Positions 8,877 through 17,194 of a stretch of DNA of 64,000 nucleotides are shown in pieces (position 1 is the stretch's first letter; each line of letters starts with the position of its first letter). The notes below the pieces were generated by a model, which was not told where the DNA came from, ran no database searches, and worked only from the letters and a program-made list of their open reading frames with translations. The position numbers and the translations under genes were made by a program. The DNA is taken from positions 310,001 through 374,000 of the forward strand of contig CAVRTB010000003.1 of assembly GCA_963724065.1 (NCBI GenBank). Reading direction: 5' to 3'. The stretch comes from DASRIA01 sp963724065. GTDB lineage: Bacteria; Actinomycetota; Thermoleophilia; Solirubrobacterales; JBBDJG01.

Positions 8877-9947
8877 ATGCCGGGTCTCACGCGTGACCAG
8901 ATAGAGACCGTGGACCGCTCGCGGCAGGTCGAGGACGTGCTCGCCATGCCGCGGCACCTCGAGGACGCGCTTTGGCGGGTGGAGTCGGCTGGGCTCGATC
9001 GCACGTTCGGGGGGCTCGGCGATCTTGCGCACCTGCTCGTCTGCGGCATGGGAGGGAGCGCGATCGGCGGTGACCTCGCGAGCGCCGCGCTCGGTGACCG
9101 CCTCACCAAGCCGATGACGACGGTCCGCGGGTACGAGCTCCCGCCCTGGGTCACGCCGAGCTCGGTCGCCCTGTGCGCGAGCTATTCCGGCAACACCGAG
9201 GAAACGCTCGCGTGTTACGAGGCCGCGGGTGCGCTCGGGGCGGTGCGCGTGGTCGTGACGACCGGCGGGAAGCTCGCCGAGTGCGCGCGCGAGGACGGCG
9301 TCCCGGTGATCCCCATTCCTGCGGGCCTCCAGCCGCGCGCGGCGGTCGCGTACATGATGGTGTCGGTGCTCGAGGTCGCGACCCTCGCCGGCGTCGCCCA
9401 GGGCGTGCGCACCGAGATCGACGCCGCCGCGGCGGGTCTCGACAGGCTCGTGGCCGAGTGGGGCCCCGATGCCGATTCGGACAGCCTCGCGAAGCGTGTC
9501 GCCCAGCGCATCAACGGCACCTGCGTCTGCGTCTACGGGGCCCGGCCGACGGGTCCGGTCGCAACCCGCTGGAAGACCCAGCTGAACGAGAACGCAAAGG
9601 TCCCGGCGTTCGCGGGTGAGCTCCCCGAGGCCGACCACAACGAGATCGTCGGCTGGCAGACCGCGGCGTCCTTCGGCAGCTTCCTCGCGGTATTCCTCCA
9701 GGACGCCGACCAGCACCCGCGCGTGCGCCAGCGGATCGAGTTGACGGCGTCGCTGATCGAGGAGCAGGCCGCCGGCACGCTGCGGATCGAGAGCATCGGG
9801 TCGAATCCGGTGGAGCGGCTGTTGTCGCTGGTGCTCCTGGGGGACCTGGCCTCGGTCTATCTCGCGGTGCTGCGCGGCACGGACCCCAAGCCGGTGGAGG
9901 CGATCGACCGGCTGAAGGCCGAATTGGCGCGGGCCGAGGTGGCCTGA
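8877..9947 (+). CDS. bifunctional phosphoglucose/phosphomannose isomerase
   Basis: A 356-residue protein of the archaeal/actinobacterial PGI/PMI family with two SIS domains, interconverting fructose 6-phosphate with glucose 6-phosphate and mannose 6-phosphate. Visible are CGMGGSAIGGDL in the first SIS domain, SYSGNTEETL (phosphate-binding loop of this family) and, in the second half, the active-site segment LNENAKVPAFAGELPEADHNEI. The ATG at 8877 was chosen over an upstream in-frame start because the longer N terminus has no family resemblance and runs through the previous gene. It links central sugars to the mannose/glucose nucleotide genes beside it. Confidence 0.9.
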   Translation: MPGLTRDQIETVDRSRQVEDVLAMPRHLEDALWRVESAGLDRTFGGLGDLAHLLVCGMGGSAIGGDLASAALGDRLTKPMTTVRGYELPPWVTPSSVALCASYSGNTEETLACYEAAGALGAVRVVVTTGGKLAECAREDGVPVIPIPAGLQPRAAVAYMMVSVLEVATLAGVAQGVRTEIDAAAAGLDRLVAEWGPDADSDSLAKRVAQRINGTCVCVYGARPTGPVATRWKTQLNENAKVPAFAGELPEADHNEIVGWQTAASFGSFLAVFLQDADQHPRVRQRIELTASLIEEQAAGTLRIESIGSNPVERLLSLVLLGDLASVYLAVLRGTDPKPVEAIDRLKAELARAEVA

Positions 9948-9984
9948 GAGCCGCTCGGCGAGGCATTCCCCACAGCCACCCCCC

Positions 9985-10084
9985 TATACTTCGCCGTCGC
10001 CGGGGCGGAGGATCCGCCGTCGAAGTCCCCCCTTTGCAGCGCCTTTGCGCTGCGTTCCTATGTGAGCTAACCGGGAGAAGCCGA
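9985..10084 (+). promoter_or_regulatory. structured 5' leader of ahcY
   Basis: TATACT at 9985-9990 resembles a -10 box. The following leader of about 88 bases contains two perfect stem-loops: GGCGGA-GGA-TCCGCC at 10004-10018, and GCAGCGC-CTTT-GCGCTGC at 10036-10053. A GGGAG ribosome-binding site lies just before the ATG at 10085. The arrangement suggests a regulated leader, but it does not match the SAH riboswitch consensus as I know it. Confidence 0.4.
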
Positions 10085-11356
10085 ATGACGACTGCCGCCA
10101 AGAACCACGACGTCGCCGACCTGTCCCTCGCGGACGCGGGTCAGGCGCGGATCGAGTGGGCCGACCGCCACATGCCGGTGCTGGCCTCGATCCGCCAGCG
10201 GTTTGCCGCGGAGAAGCCGCTCGAGGGCGTCCAGCTCGGCCTCTGCCTGCACGTCACGACGGAGACCGCGAACCTGGTTCGCACTCTGATCGAGGGCGGC
10301 GCCGATGTCGCGATCTGCGCGTCCAACCCGCTTTCCACGCAGGACGACGTCGCCGCGTCGCTCGTCAAGCACTACGGGGCGGAGGTCTACGCGATCAACG
10401 GCGAGGGCGACGAGGCCTACTACGCCCACATCAACGCTGTCTGCGACAAGCACCCGGCGATCACGATGGACGACGGCGCCGACGTGATCAGCGTGCTGCA
10501 CGGCGAGCGCCCTGACCAGCTCACCGAGGTGATCGGCGGCACCGAGGAGACCACGACGGGCGTCATCCGCCTGCGTGCGCTCGAGGCCGAGGGCAGGCTC
10601 GCCTTCCCGATCGTGGCCGTCAACGAGGCGAACACGAAGCACATGTTCGACAACCGCTACGGGACCGGGCAGTCCACGATCGACGGGATCATCCGCGCGA
10701 CCAACATCCTGATCGCGGGCAAGCGCGTCGTCGTGTTCGGCTACGGCTGGTGCGGCAAGGGCGTCGCGATGCGCGCGAAGGGCCTGGGCGCGCACGTGAT
10801 CGTGACCGAGGTGGACCCGCTGAAGGCATTGGAGGCGGTGATGGACGGCTTCGAGGTCATGCCGGGTCTCGAGGCCGCACGCGAGGGCGACATCTTCATC
10901 ACGGTGACGGGCGACAAGCACGTGCTCGAAGGCCGCCACTTCGGCGTCATGAAGCCCGGCGCGATCGTCGCCAACTCCGGTCACTTCAACGTCGAGATCG
11001 ACATCCCGGCGCTGCTCGAGATGTCGATCGCCAAGCGCGAGGCGCGGCCGTTCGTGGAGGAGTACGACCTCGGTGACGGGCGCCACGTCTTCCTGCTCGG
11101 CGAGGGCCGCCTGATCAACCTTGCCGCCGCGGAGGGCCACCCGGCCGCCGTGATGGACATGAGCTTCGCGAACCAGGCGCTGGCCGCCGAGCACATCATC
11201 AAGAACCACGGCGACCTCGAGAAGAAGGTCTACGTCGTGCCGGAGGACATCGACAAGGAGATCGCGAAGCTGAAGCTCGAGAGCATGGGCATCGCGATCG
11301 ACACCCTCACGGCCGAGCAGGAGAAGTACCTCACGAGCTGGGACCAGGGCACCTGA
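10085..11356 (+). CDS. ahcY: adenosylhomocysteinase
   Basis: NAD-dependent hydrolysis of S-adenosylhomocysteine to adenosine and homocysteine, keeping SAM-dependent methylation running. The 423-residue product has CLHVTTETANLVRTL, CASNPLSTQDDVAA, NEANTKHMFDNRYGTGQST, the NAD-binding VVFGYGWCGKGVAMRAKG, and SGHFNVEID. It lacks the insertion present in some longer bacterial enzymes, matching the shorter archaeal/thermophile-like form. ATG 10085 has a GGGAG site in front. The gene abuts the following nucleotidyltransferase, whose TTG begins directly after the stop. Confidence 0.96.
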   Translation: MTTAAKNHDVADLSLADAGQARIEWADRHMPVLASIRQRFAAEKPLEGVQLGLCLHVTTETANLVRTLIEGGADVAICASNPLSTQDDVAASLVKHYGAEVYAINGEGDEAYYAHINAVCDKHPAITMDDGADVISVLHGERPDQLTEVIGGTEETTTGVIRLRALEAEGRLAFPIVAVNEANTKHMFDNRYGTGQSTIDGIIRATNILIAGKRVVVFGYGWCGKGVAMRAKGLGAHVIVTEVDPLKALEAVMDGFEVMPGLEAAREGDIFITVTGDKHVLEGRHFGVMKPGAIVANSGHFNVEIDIPALLEMSIAKREARPFVEEYDLGDGRHVFLLGEGRLINLAAAEGHPAAVMDMSFANQALAAEHIIKNHGDLEKKVYVVPEDIDKEIAKLKLESMGIAIDTLTAEQEKYLTSWDQGT

Positions 11357-12336
11357 TTGAAGGCGATGCTGCTCGCGGCGGGGCTCGGAACGCGCCTGCG
11401 GCCGCTGACGTACGACCTTCCGAAGCCGATGGTCCCGATCCTCGGCCGGCCGGTGATGGAGCACATCGCGCGCCTCCTCGGGCGCCACGGGTTCGACGAC
11501 GTCGTCGCGAACCTCCACTACTTCCCGGACCTGATCCGCGAGTACTTCGGCGACGGGTCGCGGCAGGGGATACGGCTGGTCTACTCCTTCGAGGAGGAGC
11601 TGATGGGCACCGCCGGGGGAGTGCGCAACGCGCGCGAGCACTTCGGCGGCGAGACGTTCCTGGTGATCTCCGGCGACGCGCTCACCGACATCGACCTGAC
11701 CGCGTTCTATGCCCGCCACAAGCAGGCGGGAGGCATCGCGACGCTTGCGCTGAAGCGGGTCGACGACCCGAGTGAGCTGGGGGTCGTGATCGTCGAACGA
11801 CGAGGGCCGCATCCAGGGCTTCCAGGAGAAGCCGGCGCCCGGCGAGGAGCTGTCGAACCTCGGCAACTGCGGGATCTACATGTTCGAGCCCGAGATCTTC
11901 GACTACTTCCCCGAGACCGAGTTCGTCGACTGGGCGCTGGACGTCTATCCGGCGCTGCTCGAGCAGGACGCCCCCTTCTACGGGCACGAGTTCGCGGAGT
12001 ACTGGAACGACGTCGGCTCGCTCGAGGAGTACCGCCAGGGCAACTTCGACGCGCTCGCGGGCGCGGTCGACGTGCAGATGCCGGGCGGGGGGGACGGGAG
12101 CGACGTTGCCCGACGGCGTCGAGGTCGAGGGTCCGGTCTTCATCGGCGACGGGTGCGAGATCGCGCCGGGCGTGCGCCTCACGGGGCCCGTCGTGATCGG
12201 CGGGCACTCCCGCATCGGGGAGAACTCCGCGCTGCGCGACACGATCGTGTGGCCGCGCACCGACGTGGACCCGGGCACCGTGCTGGTCGGCGGCCTCGCG
12301 GGCGAGCGCCCGCTGGCGGACAAGCTGGGCGACTAG
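11357..12336 (+). pseudogene. NDP-sugar pyrophosphorylase interrupted by two +1 frameshifts
   Basis: The N-terminal part (LAAGLGTRLRPLTYDLPKPM, SGDALTDIDLTAF) is a sugar nucleotidyltransferase, paralogous to the gene at 7862. The frame breaks near 11796, where removing one A from GTCGAACGAC restores VDDEGRIQGFQEKP. It then runs in another frame to a seven-G run at 12087-12093, where removing one G restores a frame ending in hexapeptide repeats (LPDGVEVEGPVFIGDG) and DKLGD. With both bases removed, a normal protein of about 325 residues results. Coding quality is intact on all three segments, so recent decay or assembly error are the two explanations. TTG start abuts the ahcY stop. Confidence 0.8.
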
Positions 12337-12343
12337 ACCGACC

Positions 12344-13186
12344 CTAACCGTCGAGCGCCTCGCGGCGGCGCTGGTCGGATTCCGAGCGCTCGAGCATCCG
12401 CGTGAAGAACACCGCGAACGCGATCACAAGCACGAGCGACTGCTCCACCATCATCACCAGCCCGCCGACGTTCTGGTCCTCGACCGCGGTCAGGCCCCAG
12501 GTCCGCGGCGCGTCCTCGTAAGCGCCGTAGAGCGCATCGGGAGCGAACGCGAGCACCACGCCGAGCAGGCCCATCAGGACCTTGGCCGTTGCGAGGTAGC
12601 CGAGCGACCAGGCGCCCGTGAGCCGCTGTCGCGGCGGCACCGGCTCGATCAGGTACCACCAGAAGGCCATGCCGGCCGTGAAGAACGAGGCGTGCTCGAG
12701 AGCATGCGCCCACGCGTGGTCGAGCGCGAGCTCGTACATCGCGGGGACGTGCCAGAGCCACATCAGGCCCACGTAGGCGACGAGCGCGGCCACGGGGTGG
12801 GCGAGCGGGCCGAGGCGCTCCTCGAGCGGGCGCAGGCGGCGCACCGCCGGCCGCAGGAAGGCGCGGCTGAGGCCGGCGAGCAGCAGGATCGGGGCGAGGT
12901 CGGCGAGCAGCAGGTGCTGGACCATGTGGGCCGCGAACAGGCGGTCCTCGCCGAGGCGGTCGATCGGCGAGACGAGCGCGGCCAGGACGACGAGCAGCCC
13001 GCCGGCGAACGCGAGTGCGCGCAGCGTGTCGCGCGTCGGCGAGTCGCCGCTGCGGGCGCCGGGCGTCGCGCGCAGGTCGCGCAGGCGCACGCCGTAGGCC
13101 GCGCCCGCGAGGCCGACGGCGACCAGGGCGGGAACGTTCAGCGACCACGTGTACTCGACTGAGGCGAGGAGATCCGTCGCGGTCAT
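12344..13186 (-). CDS. ctaG: CtaG-type (caa3) cytochrome c oxidase assembly factor
   Basis: A 280-residue integral membrane protein with about seven hydrophobic helices. Characteristic are AAHMVQHLLLADLAPILLL and WLWHVPAMYELAL, the His-containing helices of the Bacillus CtaG family, and a following EHASFFTAGMAFWWYL helix. These proteins are needed to build the Cu centre of cytochrome oxidase, probably by handling copper in the membrane. ATG 13186 was chosen over an upstream in-frame start at 13204; a GACAAT box six bases upstream fits a leaderless mRNA. It is divergent from comF and convergent with the interrupted gene. Confidence 0.88.
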   Translation of the reverse strand: MTATDLLASVEYTWSLNVPALVAVGLAGAAYGVRLRDLRATPGARSGDSPTRDTLRALAFAGGLLVVLAALVSPIDRLGEDRLFAAHMVQHLLLADLAPILLLAGLSRAFLRPAVRRLRPLEERLGPLAHPVAALVAYVGLMWLWHVPAMYELALDHAWAHALEHASFFTAGMAFWWYLIEPVPPRQRLTGAWSLGYLATAKVLMGLLGVVLAFAPDALYGAYEDAPRTWGLTAVEDQNVGGLVMMVEQSLVLVIAFAVFFTRMLERSESDQRRREALDG

Positions 13187-13246
13187 GCGCGCCGATTGTC
13201 CCAATCACGTGTTGAACGGTGCGCCTGGTCCCGCGATCGTGCCGGC

Positions 13247-13975
13247 ATGGCCCTTCCCCTCGCCGACAGGATCCTCTCGCTGCTGGTTCCCCCGCTGTGC
13301 GTATCGTGTCGCGAGCCCGAGCTGTCCGGGGACGCGGTGTGCCCGCGCTGCCGTGACTCGCTCGCGCCGCGCCCGCCCGCGAGCCTCGACCGCGGCATCT
13401 TCTTCGCGCGCGCATGGGCGCCGTTCGAGTACGACGAGGCGGCCCGGCGGATCGTGATGGCGCTCAAGGCGCGGTCCGCGACCCGTGCCGCAAGCTTCAT
13501 GGCCGCGGCGATCGAGGCACGCGCTCCCGACGGCATGCTGGACGGCGTGATCGTGCCCGTCCCCGGCCATCCGCACGGCAACAGGCGCCGCGGATTCGAC
13601 CATGCGGGGCTGATCGCGGGGCAGCTCGCGCGCCTCTCAGGCGCGCCGGTCGCCGAGGTCCTGCGCCGCACCGAGGCGCCGCCACAGGTCGGGCTCGCGC
13701 GGCTGGAGCGCCGCGCGAACGCGGGTGGCTCGGTGGCCCTGAGCGACGGTGGGCTGCCGGTCGATCGAGCCGTGCTCGTCGACGACGTCTACACGACCGG
13801 GGCGACGCTCGACGCCTGTGCCGAGGCGCTTCTCGCCGGGGGCGCCGCCGAGGTGGTGGCGGCCTGCTTCGCCCGCACGTCCAGGGATCGTGAGGACCCG
13901 TGGCGTGAGGGGGGAATGGCCCGTAGCATGGGGGAGGCCGTCCAAACCATCGGATTCGAGGAGGTCAGCCGGTGA
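13247..13975 (+). CDS. comF: ComF family phosphoribosyltransferase-like protein
   Basis: A 242-residue protein with an N-terminal double zinc-ribbon (CVSCREPE and CPRCRDSL) and a C-terminal phosphoribosyltransferase domain including VPVPGHPHGNRRRGFDHA and the PRPP-binding AVLVDDVYTTGATLDAC. ComF proteins take part in DNA uptake in competent bacteria, and similar GntX/ComF proteins occur without competence, so the role here is open. No comE or other uptake genes are visible nearby. ATG 13247 is preferred over an in-frame start at 13196. The stop overlaps the GTG start of raiA. Confidence 0.86.
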   Translation: MALPLADRILSLLVPPLCVSCREPELSGDAVCPRCRDSLAPRPPASLDRGIFFARAWAPFEYDEAARRIVMALKARSATRAASFMAAAIEARAPDGMLDGVIVPVPGHPHGNRRRGFDHAGLIAGQLARLSGAPVAEVLRRTEAPPQVGLARLERRANAGGSVALSDGGLPVDRAVLVDDVYTTGATLDACAEALLAGGAAEVVAACFARTSRDREDPWREGGMARSMGEAVQTIGFEEVSR

Positions 13976-14328
13976 GAATCGAGATCAGAGGCCGCAACAC
14001 CCCGATCACTGATGCGATCCGGCAGCACGTTGAGGAGCGCTTCACGACGCGCATCGGCAAGCAGGTGCCCGAGCAGGCGCCACTGGAAGTGGAGTTGCTG
14101 GCCGAGCGCAACCCCGCGATCTCGGAGTCGAAGGTCGCGGAGGCAACGCTGCACCTCAAGGGGGTGACCCTGCGTGCCCGCGAGGGATCGGCCGACCTCA
14201 TGCACTCCGTGGACCTCGTGGCGGACAAACTCGCCCGCCAGGTGAAGCGCCACCGGGACAAGCGGCGCGGCCGGCGCGACGGCGCCAGCGTGAAGGACCA
14301 GTCGCCCCCGCCTGAGGCGCAACCCTAG
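13972..14328 (+). CDS. raiA: short ribosome hibernation factor (RaiA/HPF)
   Basis: A 118-residue protein with the HPF/YfiA fold: IRGRNTPITDAIRQHVEERF, the basic central segment, and a helix ending LARQVKRHRDKRRGRR. It binds the 30S decoding site and inactivates ribosomes in stationary phase. The length is that of the short form; the C-terminal dimerisation domain of long HPF is absent and replaced by a charged Pro/Gln tail. The GTG start overlaps the comF stop. Position just upstream of secA and prfB is common in many bacteria (hpf-secA-prfB order), which supports the call. Confidence 0.9.
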   Translation: MRIEIRGRNTPITDAIRQHVEERFTTRIGKQVPEQAPLEVELLAERNPAISESKVAEATLHLKGVTLRAREGSADLMHSVDLVADKLARQVKRHRDKRRGRRDGASVKDQSPPPEAQP

Positions 14329-14370
14329 GCAGGGCCCATTTGGCCCGCCAGCAGGCGCGGGACCCGCTGC

Positions 14371-14376
14371 TAGCAT
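14371..14376 (+). promoter_or_regulatory. -10 box of secA, probably leaderless
   Basis: TAGCAT ends eight bases before the GTG at 14385. This places a transcription start at the start codon and argues for 14385 rather than the in-frame TTG at 14340. Confidence 0.5.
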
Positions 14377-14384
14377 CAACCCTC

Positions 14385-17192
14385 GTGTCGCGCCGACTAA
14401 TAGACCGCGCCCTGCGCATGGGCGAGTCCGGTCAGTTCAAGACCTACGAGAAGCGCGTCGCTCGCATCAACGCGATCGAGCCGGAGACGGAGTTGCTCGA
14501 GGATCACGAGATCCGCGAGGAGGCCGACGCGCTGAGGGAACGGGCGCGTGGCGGCGAGTCGCTGGACGACCTCCTCTACGAGGCCTTCGCGCTTTGCCGC
14601 GAGGCCGGCAAGCGCGCGCTCAACATGCGCCACTACGACGTCCAGATGATCGGCGGCATGGTGCTCCACGACGGCTCGATCGCCGAGATGAAGACGGGCG
14701 AGGGCAAGACCCTCGCGGCGACTTTGCCGATCTTCCTCAACTCACTGGGGGGCGGGAGCGTCCACCTCGTGACAGTCAACGACTACCTCGCCCGCCGCGA
14801 CGCGGAGTGGATGATGCCGCTCTACGACATGCTCGGGGTGACGGTCGGGATCCTCCAGAACGATCAGGGCTCGGCGGAGAAGCGGCCGGCCTACGCCGCC
14901 GACGTCACCTACGGGACGAACTCCGAGTTCGGCTTCGATTACCTGCGCGACAACATGGCCGGCTCGATCGAGGAGGTCGTCCAGCGCGGCCACCCGTTCG
15001 GCATCGTCGACGAGGTCGACAACATCCTGATCGACGAGGCGCGAACTCCGCTGATCATCTCCGGGGCGCCCGAGGAAGCCGGGGACCTCTACCGCCAGTT
15101 CGCGCGGCTCGCGCCGACGCTCAAGGGCGTCCAGAAGGTGGACACCAAGTCGAAGCTCGGCAGCGACGCGCCCGAGCCGGACTTCGACTACGAGTTCGAC
15201 GAGAAGCACAAGACCGTCGCGCCGACCGAGCGCGGTGTCGCGAAGGCGGAGAAGTTCCTGGGCATCGACAACATGTACCTCTCCGAGCACGGCAACATCG
15301 TCAACCACCTGATCCAGGCGCTCAAGGCCCAGTCGCTCTACAAGCGCGACAAGGAGTACGCGGTGATCGACGGCGAGGTCAAGATCATCGACGAGTTCAC
15401 GGGCCGGATCCTCGACGGCCGTCGCTGGTCCGAGGGCCTGCACCAGGCGGTGGAGGCGAAGGAGGGCGTCTATGTGCGCGAGGAGAACCAGACGCTCGCG
15501 ACCGTGACGCTTCAGAACTACTTCCGCCTCTACGACAAGCTCGCCGGCATGACCGGCACGGCCCTCACCGAGGCGAATGAGTTCATCAAGATCTACAAGC
15601 TCGCGGTCGTCGACATCCCCACCAACCAGCCGATGGTGCGGGCCGATCAGAACGACCACATCTACAAGACCAAGGAGGGCAAGTGGACGGCTGTGGCCGA
15701 GGAGATCAAGGCGCGCCACGAGGCCGGCCAGCCCGTCCTCGTGGGCACGATCTCGGTCGAGGTCTCCGAGGTGCTGTCCAAGGACCTGACCCGCAACGGC
15801 GTCAAGCACGTCGTCCTCAACGCGAAGCCCGAGCACGCCGAGAAGGAGGGAGAGACGATCGCCGAGGCGGGGCGTCCCGGGTCGGTCACGATCGCGACGA
15901 ACATGGCCGGCCGCGGCGTGGACATCATGCTGGGCGGCAGCGCCGAGCACCTCACGACGATGGAGCTGCGTAAGCTCGGCGTCCAGCCGGGCGACGACTC
16001 CTGGGACGAGACCTACGAGCAGGTCTACCCGAAGATGAAGGAGCAGGCGGGCGTGGACCACGATCGCGTCAAGGAGATGGGCGGCCTGTTCATCCTCGGC
16101 ACGGAGCGCCACGAGTCACGGCGCATCGACAACCAGCTGCGCGGGCGCGCGGGGCGCCAGGGCGACCCGGGCGAGTCGCGCTTCTACCTCTCCGCAGAGG
16201 ACGACCTCGTGCGCCTTTTCGCCGGCGACCGGATCTACCGGATCCTCGACCGGCTCGGGCCGGTCGACGATGACGGCCGTGAGCAGCCGATCGAGGCGAA
16301 GATGCTCTCGCGCACGATCGAGAACGCCCAGAAGAAGGTCGAGCAGCAAAACTTCCTGATCCGCAAGCGCGTGCTCGAGTACGACGACGTGCTGAACCAG
16401 CAGCGCGAGGTGATCTACAAGTACCGGCGCGAGATCCTCGAGGGGCGCGACATGTCCGAGCCCGTGAAGGAGGAGCTGCGCGGCGTGTTCGAGCGCATCG
16501 TGGCGGAGTACACCCCCGGCGACTTCATCGAGGACTGGGACGTCGACGGGATGTTCTCGCAGGTGCGCCAGATCTTCGACACGTCGATCGACGACGAGGA
16601 CCTCGATGCCGAGTCGATCGATCGCGATGTGCTGACGACGCGACTCCACGAGGATGCGCTCGCCGAATACGCCGAGCGCGAGGAGGAGCTCGGCGACGAG
16701 CTGATGCGCCAGCTCGAGCGGGCGGTCCTGCTCCAGATCATCGACGACCGCTGGCGCGAGCACCTCTACGACATGGACTACCTGCGCGAGGGCATCCACC
16801 TGCGCGGTTTCGCGCAGCGCGACCCGCTGGTCGAGTACAAGAACGAGGGCTTCACGCTCTTCCGCGACCTCATGAACTCGATCTGGGAGGACTTCGGCCG
16901 CTACATCTTCCACGTGCAGGTCGAGATCGAGCCCGCGCAGGCGGCGACGCTCGGGGGCTCCTCCCAGACGCGGCGCACGTCGAGCCTCACCTACACGGGC
17001 GGTGGGCCCGAACAGCCCTCGGCGCTCTACGACGCGGCCGACCAGGCCGGCGTCGCCGTGGCCGACGGGCCCGAGTACCAGGCGCTGCCGGAGGTCGAGA
17101 CGCGCCACGTGTCCGAGGAGGAGAAGATCGGCCGCAACGACCCCTGCTGGTGCGGGTCGGGCAAGAAGTACAAGAAGTGCCACGGTGCATAG
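14385..17192 (+). CDS. secA: preprotein translocase ATPase SecA
   Basis: Motor ATPase that drives unfolded precursors through SecYEG. The 935-residue product has MKTGEGKT (Walker A, residues 102-109), the DEAD-like motif VDEVDNILIDEARTPLI, ATNMAGRGVDIML (motif V) and GTERHESRRIDNQLRGRAGRQGD (motif VI region). It ends in the SEC-C zinc motif CWCGSGKKYKKCH that binds SecB or lipids. The GTG start at 14385 is preferred because a -10 box lies directly upstream. It sits in the conserved raiA-secA-prfB neighbourhood. Confidence 0.97.
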   Translation: MSRRLIDRALRMGESGQFKTYEKRVARINAIEPETELLEDHEIREEADALRERARGGESLDDLLYEAFALCREAGKRALNMRHYDVQMIGGMVLHDGSIAEMKTGEGKTLAATLPIFLNSLGGGSVHLVTVNDYLARRDAEWMMPLYDMLGVTVGILQNDQGSAEKRPAYAADVTYGTNSEFGFDYLRDNMAGSIEEVVQRGHPFGIVDEVDNILIDEARTPLIISGAPEEAGDLYRQFARLAPTLKGVQKVDTKSKLGSDAPEPDFDYEFDEKHKTVAPTERGVAKAEKFLGIDNMYLSEHGNIVNHLIQALKAQSLYKRDKEYAVIDGEVKIIDEFTGRILDGRRWSEGLHQAVEAKEGVYVREENQTLATVTLQNYFRLYDKLAGMTGTALTEANEFIKIYKLAVVDIPTNQPMVRADQNDHIYKTKEGKWTAVAEEIKARHEAGQPVLVGTISVEVSEVLSKDLTRNGVKHVVLNAKPEHAEKEGETIAEAGRPGSVTIATNMAGRGVDIMLGGSAEHLTTMELRKLGVQPGDDSWDETYEQVYPKMKEQAGVDHDRVKEMGGLFILGTERHESRRIDNQLRGRAGRQGDPGESRFYLSAEDDLVRLFAGDRIYRILDRLGPVDDDGREQPIEAKMLSRTIENAQKKVEQQNFLIRKRVLEYDDVLNQQREVIYKYRREILEGRDMSEPVKEELRGVFERIVAEYTPGDFIEDWDVDGMFSQVRQIFDTSIDDEDLDAESIDRDVLTTRLHEDALAEYAEREEELGDELMRQLERAVLLQIIDDRWREHLYDMDYLREGIHLRGFAQRDPLVEYKNEGFTLFRDLMNSIWEDFGRYIFHVQVEIEPAQAATLGGSSQTRRTSSLTYTGGGPEQPSALYDAADQAGVAVADGPEYQALPEVETRHVSEEEKIGRNDPCWCGSGKKYKKCHGA

Positions 17193-17194
17193 GG

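Noticed and set aside
9985..10084. SAH riboswitch before ahcY
   Set aside because: The leader has two hairpins, but the conserved sequence segments of the SAH riboswitch as I know them are not visible. It is reported only as a structured leader.
11880..12347. Separate gene on the middle frame of the interrupted nucleotidyltransferase
   Set aside because: Its translation continues the upstream protein and breaks again at the G run; it is one damaged gene.
14742..16112. Minus-strand frame of 456 codons over secA
   Set aside because: Shadow of the secA coding frame; composition is Leu/Val/Asp-rich with no motif.
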